Positions 45,391 to 57,154 of a stretch of 64,000 nucleotides of DNA are shown here, in pieces. Position 1 is the first letter of the stretch. Each line of letters begins with the position of its first letter. A model generated the notes under the pieces. It saw only the letters and a program-made list of their open reading frames with translations. It was not told the origin of the DNA and searched no databases. The position numbers and the translations under genes were made by a program. Source of the stretch: Pseudocercospora fijiensis CIRAD86 (taxonomy: Eukaryota; Ascomycota; Dothideomycetes; Mycosphaerellales; Mycosphaerellaceae); NCBI RefSeq assembly GCF_000340215.1, contig NW_006921535.1, positions 4,140,596 to 4,204,595 on the forward strand, in the 5' to 3' direction.

Positions 45391-48300
45391 GTATTTAGCA
45401 CTCGCGTCTACCGCTAATATATCCGACGTCGACCTACTAGACTCCGACCTACTAGACCTACTAAGTGCGCTTTCTAGCCTACCGCTAAATCTATACCCGA
45501 ATAAGTTGTCTAAGCTATTATCTAAATTAAACCTAGATTCCGAGGCAGATGCTAGTATATAAGCCGCGCTTAATATAGACTAGCAACGTATCGAGGTAGA
45601 CCGCTAGATAGCTACTAATAAGGAGGCTACTAGCGACGAAGAGGTACGTAGAGCGGCTCTATTCTAGGCGGTCGCTAATAAGGATATATATAAGGCGGAA
45701 ACATATAAGTAGGAGGATCTTAGCGATAATAATATTGTATTAGAAGAGGCGGAAGAGGCTCCTATCGAAGAAGATAAGGCTATCGATCCGTTTAGTAATA
45801 TAGAGAAGGATAATAGCGATAAACTCGTAGATAAGGAAAATGCGGAGGATACTAGCGTAGTAGCTCCGCGCCGCTAGACTTGATAACAAACTCGACTCGT
45901 AGAAGAAGCTACTACTACTATAGGTTGTCGACGCGGCGGACGTTTCTAGCAAAACCGGACGACTCGAGGCACCTACCGCATTCGTAGTTAGCGTCGTACC
46001 CGCGAGTAGAAATATACTAATATCTTCGGAGAGATAAAGCGTACTAAGCTGCTACCTAAGCAGTAGATAATAATATTTAATAGCTATAGCGAGAAGCTAA
46101 ATAGGACCTATCGCAACTATATCCGCTAGTCTATAGCTACTCTTAAACATTTAATAGCTATAGCGAGAAGCTAAATAGGACCTATCGTAACTATATCCGC
46201 TAGTCTATAGCTGCTCTTAAATATAAGTATGTCTTCTCGGCTCGAGTTATTCGTAATAAGCTAAAGAAGCTCGTTAGTAAGCAATTCTTTAACTAGTACA
46301 ATCCGGAAGATTCGATAAAGGATATTAACCTACTAGAGATATATAGTATTATCGAAGAGACTACGCCGACCTAGGTTGATCTTCTATATAAGCTGCTTCT
46401 AAACAAGAAGATTCTAATCGGCAAGGAGGATAGTCTGCTATATAAGCAGGATCGCCTCCGTAAGCGTATTATAGTAATAATATAGATAGCTGTCCGCTCG
46501 ATCTCCCTAAAGAAGGCCTCGATTTTCGGCAAGCAATTCGGACTATACCTAGTTACTAGCGGCGTACTATACTACGTTATTAGTGTTATTAACAATATAG
46601 GCCTTTCTAGTGCCGCTCGGACGATTTAAGTGTTAATGCGGAAGATAGAGGCGGTCTAGGATTAGCGTATCGTTGTAATAGCTCGAGATAAGCGGAGTTT
46701 TACGGTATACGACAACCTCGTAAAGCAGAAGAACCGCTAGGGCGTCTAGAAGTAGGGTAACCGTACGGAGATGCTAAATATAACTACCTCCTATATCGGT
46801 ATTAACGAGCGTATTCTAGTAGAAGGTTTAACTAAGGATATAATTAATTTAAACTCGGAGCTTAGCTATAAACACATCCTAGAGAACCTTGCCTAGAACG
46901 CGAAGAATAGAACCCGAAAGCACCTCTCGTTATACTATATCGACTAGGCTTTAGGTATTATATTTAGACTAGAGCTAAAGGGTATGTTCGAGGATTACGA
47001 TTTCGAGGCACGATATTAGTCGACTATTACGGAGAGTGTTAATGTAGCGATAGGAATTAGTACTTAGTATATCCGCCTAGGTACTAAAACCGAGCGCTTA
47101 GTATAGCTATTAATCGATATTATAGATCCGGAAGAAGCTACCGACCTCGTACTAATAAAGCTATTAATAAACGATAAGGTATCGATTGCTAGATCTAAGG
47201 AGGTTCTAAAGGATATCTTTATCTATAATATATAGCTCGACGAGGATAAGGACTTCGGCGATCGGGATTAGAATCGAGATAGGAAGGCTCGTTTGTATCT
47301 AATTGTCGGAGACTAGATAATATATGCCCGCTTTAATAGCTACTAGGCAGAAGGCGTCGAGTTAGGGCGCCTATACGACTAGTACGATTAGAGCGTTATC
47401 GTACCTAGCTAGCTATATATCTATATAAATAAAGTATACGGCATCGTTAAGACGCACTTCGATAAGAACTCCGAGGAGGTATAGCTTGCCTATTATTTAG
47501 CTACCGATGCTTTATTCTATACGATAAAGGGTATTAGTAAGAAGAACCCTAAATACTTCCTTATCTTAAATCTCCTATATCGTATATTCCGTAGCCGTAT
47601 TACTATATACTTCTAGTATAAGATAGACCTATAGGGTTTATTAGACTATATAGTAGATAAGTCGAAGAGTCGTATCGAGGTGCTAAGAGCCGCTATCTCT
47701 AACCTCGAGCCGGAGCAGTACCTAGAGATTGTCGAGAATATCTAGAAGAAGGCATTTACTAAGGAGGCATAGTAGAATAAGTATATTAGCGAGGATAAGG
47801 TCCTTATTAAAGATGCTAATTATACTACTATATATCGATTACTTATATAGATCGAGGAGCTTATAACTATACGCACCGCTATCTATAAGATAGACGTTAG
47901 TTATTTATAGCGTATAGTCGACTACCTTATCGTTCTATTCCTTAGAACGAACTAGACTAATTATGCGAAGCATATGCTAGAATTCCGCTAGTTGCTAGAA
48001 TAGGAATAGCTATTACGCCGAGTATTAATAGCTATTTCTATCGTTAACCCCTCTAGTAAGCAAGGCAAAGGTATCGCCGTAGATAAAGAGATTAAGCTTA
48101 TTAATAACGACCTAACTCTAGATCTAAACTACTTTAGCAACTCGACCTATAATATAGCCGCTATCGCTCGTAAGAAGGCTAGTAATTGCCGCGTAGCTCG
48201 AGTACTAAAGAAGATGTTTATATCCGCGATCGGTATTAAGGGTACTAATTACTATACTAATAAGAACGCCGTAACCGATATACTAAGTATAGCCGACAAG

Positions 48301-49003
48301 CTGTTCCGAGATAGCTTCGTAGAGCGATAGCTAGTTAGCAAGGATACTAATAATAACTGTACCCTTTCGGATAACATTTAGTAGATTAGGATTAGCAAGC
48401 TAGTACTAGCTATTAAGGCTCTAAACGAGGCATATAGTGCCCGCTCTCGAGGCGTAACCTTAAGCACGAGCGAGGTAGGTAATAATAGCGTCGATAGTAT
48501 CGATAACGCGGATACTCGTAGCTATAGCCCTAACGGATATAGCGGAGATTATAGTCTACTTAGTGCTAGAGCTATTAATTAGGCAGATAAGCTATATATA
48601 GATACTAATAGCTTTACTTAGCTAGGCGACGGTCTACTACTAGCAGGATATGTCCGAGTAGTATTAGGCAGAGACGACGATAAAAATAGCGATAGTAGTA
48701 GTAGCAATCTCGGCTTCTTTACTATAGCTAGCGGTATACTATACGGGGCAATACTCGCAGATCTAGATATACTATAGTCTAACGATACTAATCGTAACCT
48801 AGTTTACGATACTAGTAATGCTAGCGCTAGTAGAATAGACGATTGCGACGACCTAATACTTATATATAGTGCTATCTAAGAGACCGCTGCTACTACTAGC
48901 CGTTTCGATTATACCGAGTATTAGGATCTAGACTAAGATTATAATAAGGCTATTATAATAGCTATAGCTATAGACTAGGGTGTTATAGCGATTAGGGATT
49001 AAA
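45391..49003 (+). pseudogene. DUF6589-family protein, RIP-degraded
   Basis: A plus-strand frame of about 1,200 codons with only TAG/TAA interruptions. The acidic N-terminal part (SDVDLLDSDLLDLLSALSSL) is followed by the DUF6589 pattern: TVYDNLV.QKN, EMLNITTSYI, then LYLIVGD..IYARFNSY.AEG, a YD.YD stretch and VKTHFD. DUF6589 proteins are large fungal proteins of unknown function, often repeated in genomes and linked with mobile DNA. The chromovirus inserted just upstream, in what would be its leader. A 69-nt repeat doubles part of the frame near 46,080 and 46,148. No intact product is possible. Confidence 0.65.
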
Positions 49004-49083
49004 TAAAAATAGCTTTTATATTCGGCATATTCGGTGCCTAAGTATATCTAATCTAATATATTTATTATTTAGCTCTCGTTAAT

Positions 49084-49160
49084 AGCTTCTAGTCGCTAGC
49101 CTAGCTTCTAGTCGCTAGCCTAGCTTCTAGTCGCTAGCCTAGCTTCTAGTCGCTAGCCTA
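49084..49160. repeat. 19-bp minisatellite, four copies
   Basis: Unit AGCTTCTAGTCGCTAGCCT repeated almost perfectly four times, right after the DUF6589-like frame. Confidence 0.9.
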
Positions 49161-49325
49161 GTATATAGCCTTAGGCACTAAACTAGTAGCGGGCGGCTAT
49201 TGCGTTAAAAGTGCGGTTAGCGGCGAAGTAGTAGCGGTAGACTAGAGTGCGCGCCTAGCGGCGAAGTAGTAGCGGTAGACTAGAGTACGTACCTCGTCGG
49301 GGGTACTTATAAAGTCGAAGGGTTT

Positions 49326-49590
49326 AGCTAGGCGTACGATAATAGCTTAATAGCTAGCTAGGCTAGGCGTACGATAATAGTTTAATAGCTAGCTAGGCTA
49401 GGCGTACGATAATAGTTTAATAGCTAGCTAGGCTAGGCGTACGATAATAGTTTAATAGCTAGCTAGGCTAGGCGTACGATAATAGTTTAATAGCTAGCTA
49501 GGCTAGGCGTACGATAATAGCTTAATAGCTAGGCGTACGATAATCGTTTAATAGCTAGCTAGGCTAGGCGTACGATAATCGCTTAATAAC
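49326..49590. repeat. 35-bp minisatellite, about eight copies
   Basis: Unit beginning GCTAGGCGTACGATAATAG and ending AATAGCTAGCTAG; one copy is shortened. It is flanked on both sides (49,212, 49,258 and 49,609) by copies of GGCGAAGTAGTAGCGGTAGA. Confidence 0.9.
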
Positions 49591-50339
49591 TAGCGTTACT
49601 CTAACTAGCGGTTAGCGGCGAAGTAGTAGCGGTAGACTAGAGAGCTGCGTCGGCTAACGAGCGTAGAGTACATTCTATTATCGTACCGAAGAGCTTTTTA
49701 AACTAGCTATAGCCTAATACGAAGTCCTTACCTATGCCTCTAGTCGCTAGCAATTCTAGCCTTAGGTATTAACTAGCAGTAGTTAGCGGCTATTGCGTTA
49801 AAAGTGCGATAATATATAGCTGTTATTGTTGCCTTGCTATTGTAGCGTAAATAGCGCAATCCTATTAGTAGAGGCAAACCTTACCTACGATACGCTAATA
49901 TAGACCTACGCTTCCTAGTTTAACTTCTTCTTCTTCTTCTTCTATATATACTAATATACTAATATACTAACACCCCTAGCAATATACTAGCTATCGGCGT
50001 ATATAATAGTGTCGATACCTCTTTGTCGTATATAGGTAGCTCTATAGCAATTAACACTATTCCTTACTAGTTCTACGGCTTGCTACCGATAGAGCCGCTT
50101 ATCTAATAGTTAAGGTTCCTCGGCAGGTAGTTTATTTAGTCCTTCTTTTAAGGTCTCCGATAGGCTTTACCGACGTAAGACGTTGCGAAGGCGACTCTCC
50201 TAGCGAGTAGGTGCTCCTAGCGAGTAGGTATACTATAGCTTTAGTAGGCGTCGACTGCGCATTTAACCGAAAGAGCATAGTTTTATTAGAATATCGCAGT
50301 CTTAGTGCAAACTATAGAGGTCTTAGATAGATTAGCGGA

Positions 50340-50530
50340 GGTAAAAACTCTTTAGTAAGGTATACCTATAATGCGGCTAACGGTCTAACTCGGTAAAAAC
50401 TCTTTAGTAAGGTATACCTTAAGTAGCGGCTCGATAGCGACTCTCCTACTAAGTAGGTTAATAGGTTCGTAGTATTGCTATAGGTCTAACTCGGTAAAAA
50501 CTCTTTAGTAAGGTATACCTTAAGTAGCGG
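50340..50530. repeat. Three dispersed copies of a 28-bp word
   Basis: GGTAAAAACTCTTTAGTAAG followed by GTATACCT occurs near 50,340, 50,392 and 50,487, with short related spacers. Confidence 0.8.
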
Positions 50531-51394
50531 CTATAGGCTTCCTACGTTCGGATTCTTTATAGGATAATATACGCGTATCTAGTTAAGTCGACGTAACGCC
50601 TTCGTTAGGACTATTAGTTATAATAACCTTAGTCGTTGCGTAAGGGCCTCTAGTATACTTAAGCCCGAAGGCGCTTAGTCTTAGTCTTAGTCTTTACTAC
50701 TATACGACTGTAGTACTACTATACGACTACAGCCCTTTACGTATTAAGACTACTATTCGACTATAGTGCGTACCGATCCGAAAGCGTATTAAGACTGTTA
50801 TTCGACTATAGTACGCCTCCTTTTCTATTCTAGTAAGCGTATTAATATTGCTATACGACTATAACGCGCTCGACAACCTTTTTTTTCGCGGTGTCTCTAA
50901 CACTTAGGGCGCGGTTATACTCTATTATTGTCTAGGTACTAATAAGTGTCGCTTTAGCAATCGCTATCGTATTTCGCTTAATAAGTCCCGTCCTATATAC
51001 CTTGTCTTCGGTTATACGTACTATAGTTAGTAATAGAATGCGTTAATTATTACGTATTACGCGTAGCATATAGGCTATATATAATGCTAGTATACTTCGG
51101 AGTGTGTGCTTCTACAGCCGCTTAGTGCCGCTAGTTAATTAGATCCTCGGACGCTACTGTTCGTTTTCTCTGCCTTGTATAGTAACTAGTTATCGGAATA
51201 ATCGTTCTAGGGAGAGTCTAAGCAATAGAGGGCGTTAACGTAAGAGGGCTGTCGTAGCTTCTCGAAGGGTGCTTTTATAAGCGCTCGATATATGTTATCG
51301 CCCTATATATCTATCCTTGCTATATATATTATAGTGTAACAGTGTCTGTAAGAGTATATAGTACAATAAGTATAGTGCTAGTCTCGCTAGTCTA

Positions 51395-51458
51395 GCTAGT
51401 AACTTCTCGCTAGTAACTTCTCGCTAGTAACTTCTCGCTAGTATTAGTAACTTCTCGG
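51395..51458. repeat. 14-bp minisatellite
   Basis: Unit GCTAGTAACTTCTC in about four to five copies, the last with a small insertion. Confidence 0.85.
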
Positions 51459-51810
51459 GTTTCGGAGGCAGTTCTTAGTGCCTAAGGCGGCCGTCGTTAT
51501 CGTATTAGATACTTTTGTTAGCGCTATTTACTAGAAATGCGCGCAATCGGCGTATCTCGCTATATTAGTAATATACTATTATAAAAGTCGTAAAAGTCGT
51601 AAAGTCGGTATTGTAAATGCGCGGAAGGAAGCAGCTTTAACGTTTAATCCTACTAATTAAGCGCTCTACTATACTAAATCCGGGGTCTTAGCGGGACTCG
51701 GCATCCTTATCGCTTCCTCGAATTTACGCTTCTCGCCTAGCTCTTATATACTATCGATACCTACGACTATCTATAAACCCTCGTCGCAAAGAATATAATA
51801 GAAAAGCCTA

Positions 51811-51915
51811 CTTAGCGAGCTTATAAGGACACGATAGAAGAGCCTGCTTAGCGAGCTTATAAGGATATAATAGAAGAGCCTGCTTAGCGAGCTTATAAGG
51901 ATATAATAGAAGGGT
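51811..51915. repeat. 36-bp minisatellite, three copies
   Basis: Unit starting CTTAGCGAGCTTATAAGGA and ending GATAGAAGAGCCTG. Another copy occurs at about 52,268, after the 38-bp array, with the same downstream flank (GGGTAGTAAGGAAGGACC), suggesting a larger duplicated block. Confidence 0.85.
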
Positions 51916-51998
51916 AGTAAGGAAGGACCTTATTAAATGCTAATTCTAGTGCTAATTCTAGCGCTAGTACTAATTCTAGTATAGGCTATAGCTGGTTT

Positions 51999-52215
51999 AT
52001 TATACGCTAGCTCTCGTAGAAGCAACTTAACTAGGCATTATACGCTAGCTCTCGTAGAAGCAACTTAACTAGGTATTATACGCTAGCTCTCGTAGAAGTA
52101 GCTTAACTAGGTATTATACGCTAGCTCTCGTAGAAGCAGCTTAACTAGGTATTATACGCTAGCTCTCGTAGAAGCAGCTTAACTAGGCATTATACGCTAG
52201 CTCTTATAGAAGTAA
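51999..52215. repeat. 38-bp minisatellite, six copies
   Basis: Unit starting ATTATACGCTAGCTCTCG and ending CTTAACTAGG. Copies differ by single transitions. Confidence 0.9.
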
Positions 52216-52322
52216 CGCGATCGAGCGTAGTATTACGGCTTACTTTTCCGGAGATAGGATAAGGACTTAGCGAGCTTATAAGGATATAATAGAAGGGTAG
52301 TAAGGAAGGACCTTATTAAATG

Positions 52323-52506
52323 CCAATTCTAGCGCTAATTCTAGTGCTAATTCTAGCGCTAATTCTAGTACCAATTCTAGTACTAATTCTAGTACTATTT
52401 CTAGCGCCAATTCTAGCGCCAATTCTAGCGCCAATTCTAGCGCTAATTCTAGTGCTATTCTAGTGCTATTCTAGTACTATTCTAGCGCTATTCTAGCGCT
52501 AATTCT
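52323..52506. repeat. 12-bp minisatellite, about 15 copies
   Basis: Unit GCTAATTCTAGT/C in a long run; a shorter run of the same unit is at 51,938-51,982. It lies just past the end of the RecQ-like frame. Confidence 0.88.
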
Positions 52507-52509
52507 AGC

Positions 52510-55500
52510 TTAGGCATCTATCTCTTCTTACGACGAGTTAGGCTCTCCTCGAGTAGGTTCTCCGGTAGGATGTCTACGCTAATAAGAGCAAGGTTCTCTC
52601 GTGCCTTTAGAGTAAGCGATAGTATACGACGCGGGCGATTACTGCTTATAGCCTTACGAAGAGCAGACTTAGCGACCGATATTAGAGTGCTATAATTACT
52701 ATCCTCGTCCTCTTATTAGCGCCGGCAGCGTAGTGTCCGCTATATTAGTATACGAGTAGATAAGGCCGTAGTACTATTATCCTAGATTAGATCTCCTATA
52801 CGCTTGCCTTTCGCCTTTAGTTAAGACTAAGACTGCTTCCCCTAAGTCTTAGCCTTCCGATTGCCTACGATAGCCTTCTTTACTAGCGATATATTAGCGT
52901 CGCGAGACTTATTAGAATCCTGTTATAGCTAGCGAAGACGATTCTAGGCTATAGGCGGAGGCTAAGTTAGTAGGTCGCCGGAATTGCTATTATCTACTTC
53001 TATCGTATCCTCTAAGGCCTTCTTTCGCTCGGCCTACTTACGCTTCCGCTCCTCGTAGTACTCCTACTAGTCCGTAAAGGCCTAGCGAAAGCTATAGTTA
53101 ATACACCGAAGGACGTTACCGAGCTTTAGCTTACTACGAAGGTTATCGCCGCTAGCCTAATACTAGTTATCGAAGTCTAGCGCACTCTCTAGCATTTCCT
53201 CTCTATTTATACTAGTCGATTCCTCTTCTACGTCGCTAAGCGCCGGGTACCGTATTATATTATAGAGGTTCTATATATATCGGTCCTCGATAAGAGTATT
53301 CGATAGAAGAGTAAAGAAGTATATATTAAACCGGCCGCTAGCTTCGTTAGCCTTCTAGTCGAAGAACTTCTATAGGTATAGTAGTAAGAAGAACTGCTTA
53401 GAGCCCTTATGCGGTATAACTAGGGCTTTCGGTAGGCGTAGTACCTGTTTATTCTATTAGAATACCGAGTCTAGATCGTAATTATAGATAATGTTATAGC
53501 AATCCTTACGATCTAGGGTCTGCTTAGGATCCTATAATCGGAGCTCTTCCTAGTATCGCTTATTAAGGATAGTACGTAGGCATCGAGGCGTCGCTATATA
53601 CTAGCTATTAAATAGCAAGCGGAAGATGTCGGGGATCTTATTGCGCTTCTCTATATTATTCTTAGACTAATTCTTACGCCTAGGCGTATAGGCATTAGTA
53701 TTAGCATTAGTATTAGTATTAGCATTAGCCTTAGCCTAGGTTTCTAGTACAGCTTTGCCTATGCCTATGCCTCTTAGAACGATAATAGTATCCTCGTTAT
53801 CCTAATCCTAGTCTAGGTCCCTATTAATATCTTTACTAGGAATCTCGGTGTTACGTAAACCGCTTAGTCGGATCGGCTAGTATATAATAGCACCTTATGC
53901 GAGGTGCTTGTATTAGTCCGCATTAGCCGGTCTGCTATCTCGATTAATAATAGAGGCATAGTTAATACTATTCGGAATACGCTTAGCTATATCGTCGATA
54001 TACTAAGGGAAGAAGAAGATAGTATACGACCGCTATCCTACGCTAAGCTTACGACTAGTACGACTAGCTCGCTATATAGCATCGTTAATGTCCTTAGTAA
54101 TAGGCAGTTGCTATATAATAACGAATTTAATATCGCTAATATTAGTGCCTATAGCGATCGCTAGTGTACTAACTATAATGCGGGTTAATAAACGAGCGCT
54201 AGGCTTCTTAAACTCGTTATATCGGAGATCCTTGTCGTAATTAGCGATGTATACGGTATAGAAAGCGACGACTTTGTACACATTGTAGCCGGCATTGTTC
54301 TAGGTATACTTCTTAGTTAGATCTTCTTAGCCCTCTATTAGCTAAATAAGCTACTAACGTAGAATATAGGTTAGCTTATTAACCTTTCCCCGGCTATTAA
54401 TAAATACGATCGCCTTGTCGATATTCGTAGGTATAGCTTGTCTATTAGTTACGGCCTTCTTTAGCAATAGGTATAGTAAGTCGAAGTCGCTACGATACTT
54501 CTAAGGAATAGTCTTAAATATATATATTATATCGATCCGGTCGATACTCGTACGGATAACCTTAGTCTTAAATGCATCGCGGCTATTAGTGCGAAAGCCT
54601 CTATACTTTAAGACGAATTCTAAGGTCTCCTATAATATAGTCGCTAAGGTACCTAGCTATAAGGTATTATTACGGAAGAGACTACGAAGCGTATAGATTT
54701 AAGCGAATTCCTCCTAGAATTCCTTCTACTTATATACTAAGTGCAGTTTATCGATAGTAATAAGGCTAATACGATCTCTAATCTTCTTAAAGACCTCTCG
54801 CAGTTCCGGCGTAGACGCTTGCTCTAGACTATAGAAGATATAGTAGTAGTTACTAGCTACGATATTATCGTATATCTTTAGATCCTTACGCTTAGTCTCT
54901 ATAGAGATTATATAGCAACGTACGAGCTCGACATTATTATATTCGGTAACTACGCCCTACTAGTTTAGCGCCCGTATTGTCTAGTTAATATCGGCCTTCT
55001 ACTCTTTACCTAGGCGATTTAGAGGGATAATCTAGATATTAATACGACTAGTTAGTATTATATACGCCTAGTATATAAGACTCTTACTACCGCTAGTCTT
55101 CTCGATTATTATAATATCTATACCTACGAAGACGACGTTATAAAGCACCTCGTACTATAGGTCTAATAGGCTATATCCCTTGCTAGGATAAAAGGCATCT
55201 AATACCTACTATAGGCTATTCTTAATAATATTCCGCTAGAAAGGCATTGCCTCTCGTTCTAGGCTAGCATCCTATACTAATATCTAAATCTCTTCGAGTA
55301 TATGCTGTTTTATATCCTTAGCGGCTTTCTAGAAGTATACTATCTTCTGCTGCGCTATATCTAGAAGCGCTAGCTTAGCCGACGACTAATTTAGCTTCTA
55401 GCGAGTATAGGCTTTGCGAGATAGTAGAATTAGTATAGTCTAGTTTTGTGCGCCTTACTTCTACTATTGCTTCTTCTACTATTACTAGGGATTATTGAAC

Positions 55501-55900
55501 TTCCGGCCTACTAGATTAATAGACTAGCCTTTCTAGTTAGCCTTCTGCTTGTTACGACCCTTCTCGGGCCTACGAAGGAAGCTCCCTCCTACGAAGTAGA
55601 CTAGATCTAGTACGGCAATACGAGGTACTAGTAACTCTAAATCCGGTACTAGAGGCTAGCGTAGATATATAGTGAATCTAGGCTTAGGCTACTAATACGG
55701 CGGCTCTTGTTTAGTATTTGAGTTAGCTAGTATACAATCTAGAGCCTAGGTACGAAGGAAGCCGCTGCCTCCGAAGATAACTAGATCCGGCGTAGCGATT
55801 CGAGGAATAGGCAAGTCTGCTATATTATAGTAAATATAAGTCTTGCCTTCTTCGAAAGCTTCTACCTCTTCCTATTCTAATTCTATTAACGGTCCTATAT
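52510..55900 (-). pseudogene. RecQ-like DNA helicase, RIP-degraded
   Basis: Minus-strand frame readable from about 55,900 to 52,510 apart from TAG/TAA stops. Helicase motifs occur in order: motif I (IIIEKTSGSKSL, in place of TGSGKS) near 55,120; motif II (ITIDKLHLV, in place of DECH) near 54,750; motif III (GTLATI, in place of GTSAT) near 54,630; an IDKAIVFINSR strand near 54,400; and motifs V/VI (RIIVSTLAIAIG, then WQLPITKDINDAI.RASR) near 54,100. This style matches large fungal RecQ-like helicases found in repeats, including telomere-linked helicases. A long low-complexity C-terminal half follows. It converges on the DUF6589-like frame. No intact product is possible. Confidence 0.7.
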
Positions 55901-56880
55901 CGCGCGGCGGTCCTTAACGAGCGGTAGTACGTATAGATTAGCGACGGTATATACGCTATCTACGGACTATATACTAGAGAGTCTAGCCTTTAGCCTAGCG
56001 CTTAGCCTAGCGCTAGCGGCGGTGCTCTTAGAAGCGGATATAGCCCTCGAAGCGGTTAGTAACAATAGGCTCGTCTAGATCTTAATATATAATAGGGTTG
56101 CTATCCCTAGTAGCGAGGCAAGCCTACTAAGGAGCCTCGATAACTTCGTCGGTATCTATATTATATAGCGATCTGTAGTTGCGCTATATAGAGCTTTATA
56201 GGAGTGTCGAGGGTATTAGATATATATATATAATACTAGAAACAGTAACGAAGGTATTAGATAAGTATATACGAAGTTGCGCGAAGTTGTACGTATCTAG
56301 TAAAGCGTATAGACTAAGAACAGCCGCGTTTTAGCCTAGTCTACCTAATAGGCCTTAGGACCTAATAACGCGATACTTTTACGCCTAGTAAATACTTAGA
56401 GGTTAGAGAGCGGCTAATTCTAAGGGTCCGCGTATCTCTCCTTTATTGTAAACGGTAGTTATTAGTATCGCTATAGAGGCAATCCGGACGCTGTTCGTAT
56501 AGCGTTTCTTAAGAAGTAGTGTTTTCTAATTATTATTTCTATAGCTTTTACTAGATTTATATACAAATAGATAACTTATTGTCTTCGTATATAGACGCAG
56601 GTATATCCTTATATATGCTAAGCCCGTATTTAGGTAGTTATTGTACTATTTAACCTATTCTATATATATATAACGCTCGAATAGCCCGCTTTGCGACATT
56701 TGTCCTTAGGCTCTTCTACGAAGACTTCTCCTATATACTAGACTATATATAGAAGAGCCGAGAACCGATCGACGCTAATTGTACGTAGGTTAGGTAAAGG
56801 AAGGTAGAAGGTAGAAGGTAGAAGGTAGAAGGTAGAAGGTAGAAGGTAGAAGGTGGAAGGTAGAAGGTAGGATAAAGTCT

Positions 56881-57154
56881 ACAAGAAGAGCCTGAGAAGG
56901 AGGTAGACTCTATCTGCAATTTGGCACTACGATCATGAGTGAGCTTTCACCTCCACCGTAATGAACATCACCAATTCTACTGTACAAGACCGTCAAGGGG
57001 TGTCACAGACCTTGCAAAGCGATATGTGACCCAAAACCGATTGTCGATTGATAGTCTTGCAGGCATTGATCATGAAGCACAATTGCTGGGCTGCATCCAA
57101 TCCCGGGAACGCGCTGAAATGCGGCACCATAAAACGTCGCCCTTTGCTTCGGCC
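56881..57154. other. Right border of island B
   Basis: Normal composition resumes from about 56,880. A plus-strand frame covering 56,939-57,562 is antisense to the next gene and is not supported. Confidence 0.6.

Larger units (their letters stand above)
36890..56875. mobile_element. About 20-kb island with inverted ends: candidate large composite element
   Basis: Left side, plus strand: GGCTCTTT, then a TACCTTC microsatellite (37,038-37,083), 87 bp, then CTAAGGACAAATGT (37,171-37,184). Right side, reversed: GGCTCTTC, the same microsatellite (56,800-56,870), 90 bp, then the same 14-nt word (56,696-56,709). Order, spacing and orientation mirror each other. Inside are a DUF6589-like gene and a RecQ-like helicase gene converging on a minisatellite core, plus a Gypsy insertion. 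Without the Gypsy the unit would be about 12.7 kb. Outer limits are uncertain and the arms are diverged; a subtelomeric block is the alternative. Confidence 0.5.

Noticed and set aside
51640..51710. Possible tRNA gene (CGCTCTACTATA..CGGGGTC words)
   Set aside because: No cloverleaf with a T-arm and acceptor pairing can be drawn; no convincing tRNA or rRNA gene was seen elsewhere in the window.
49084..52506. CRISPR-like array
   Set aside because: Units are tandem without unique spacers; this is eukaryotic minisatellite DNA.
53904..54164. 86-aa plus-strand open frame in island B
   Set aside because: Antisense to the RecQ-like helicase motif V/VI region.
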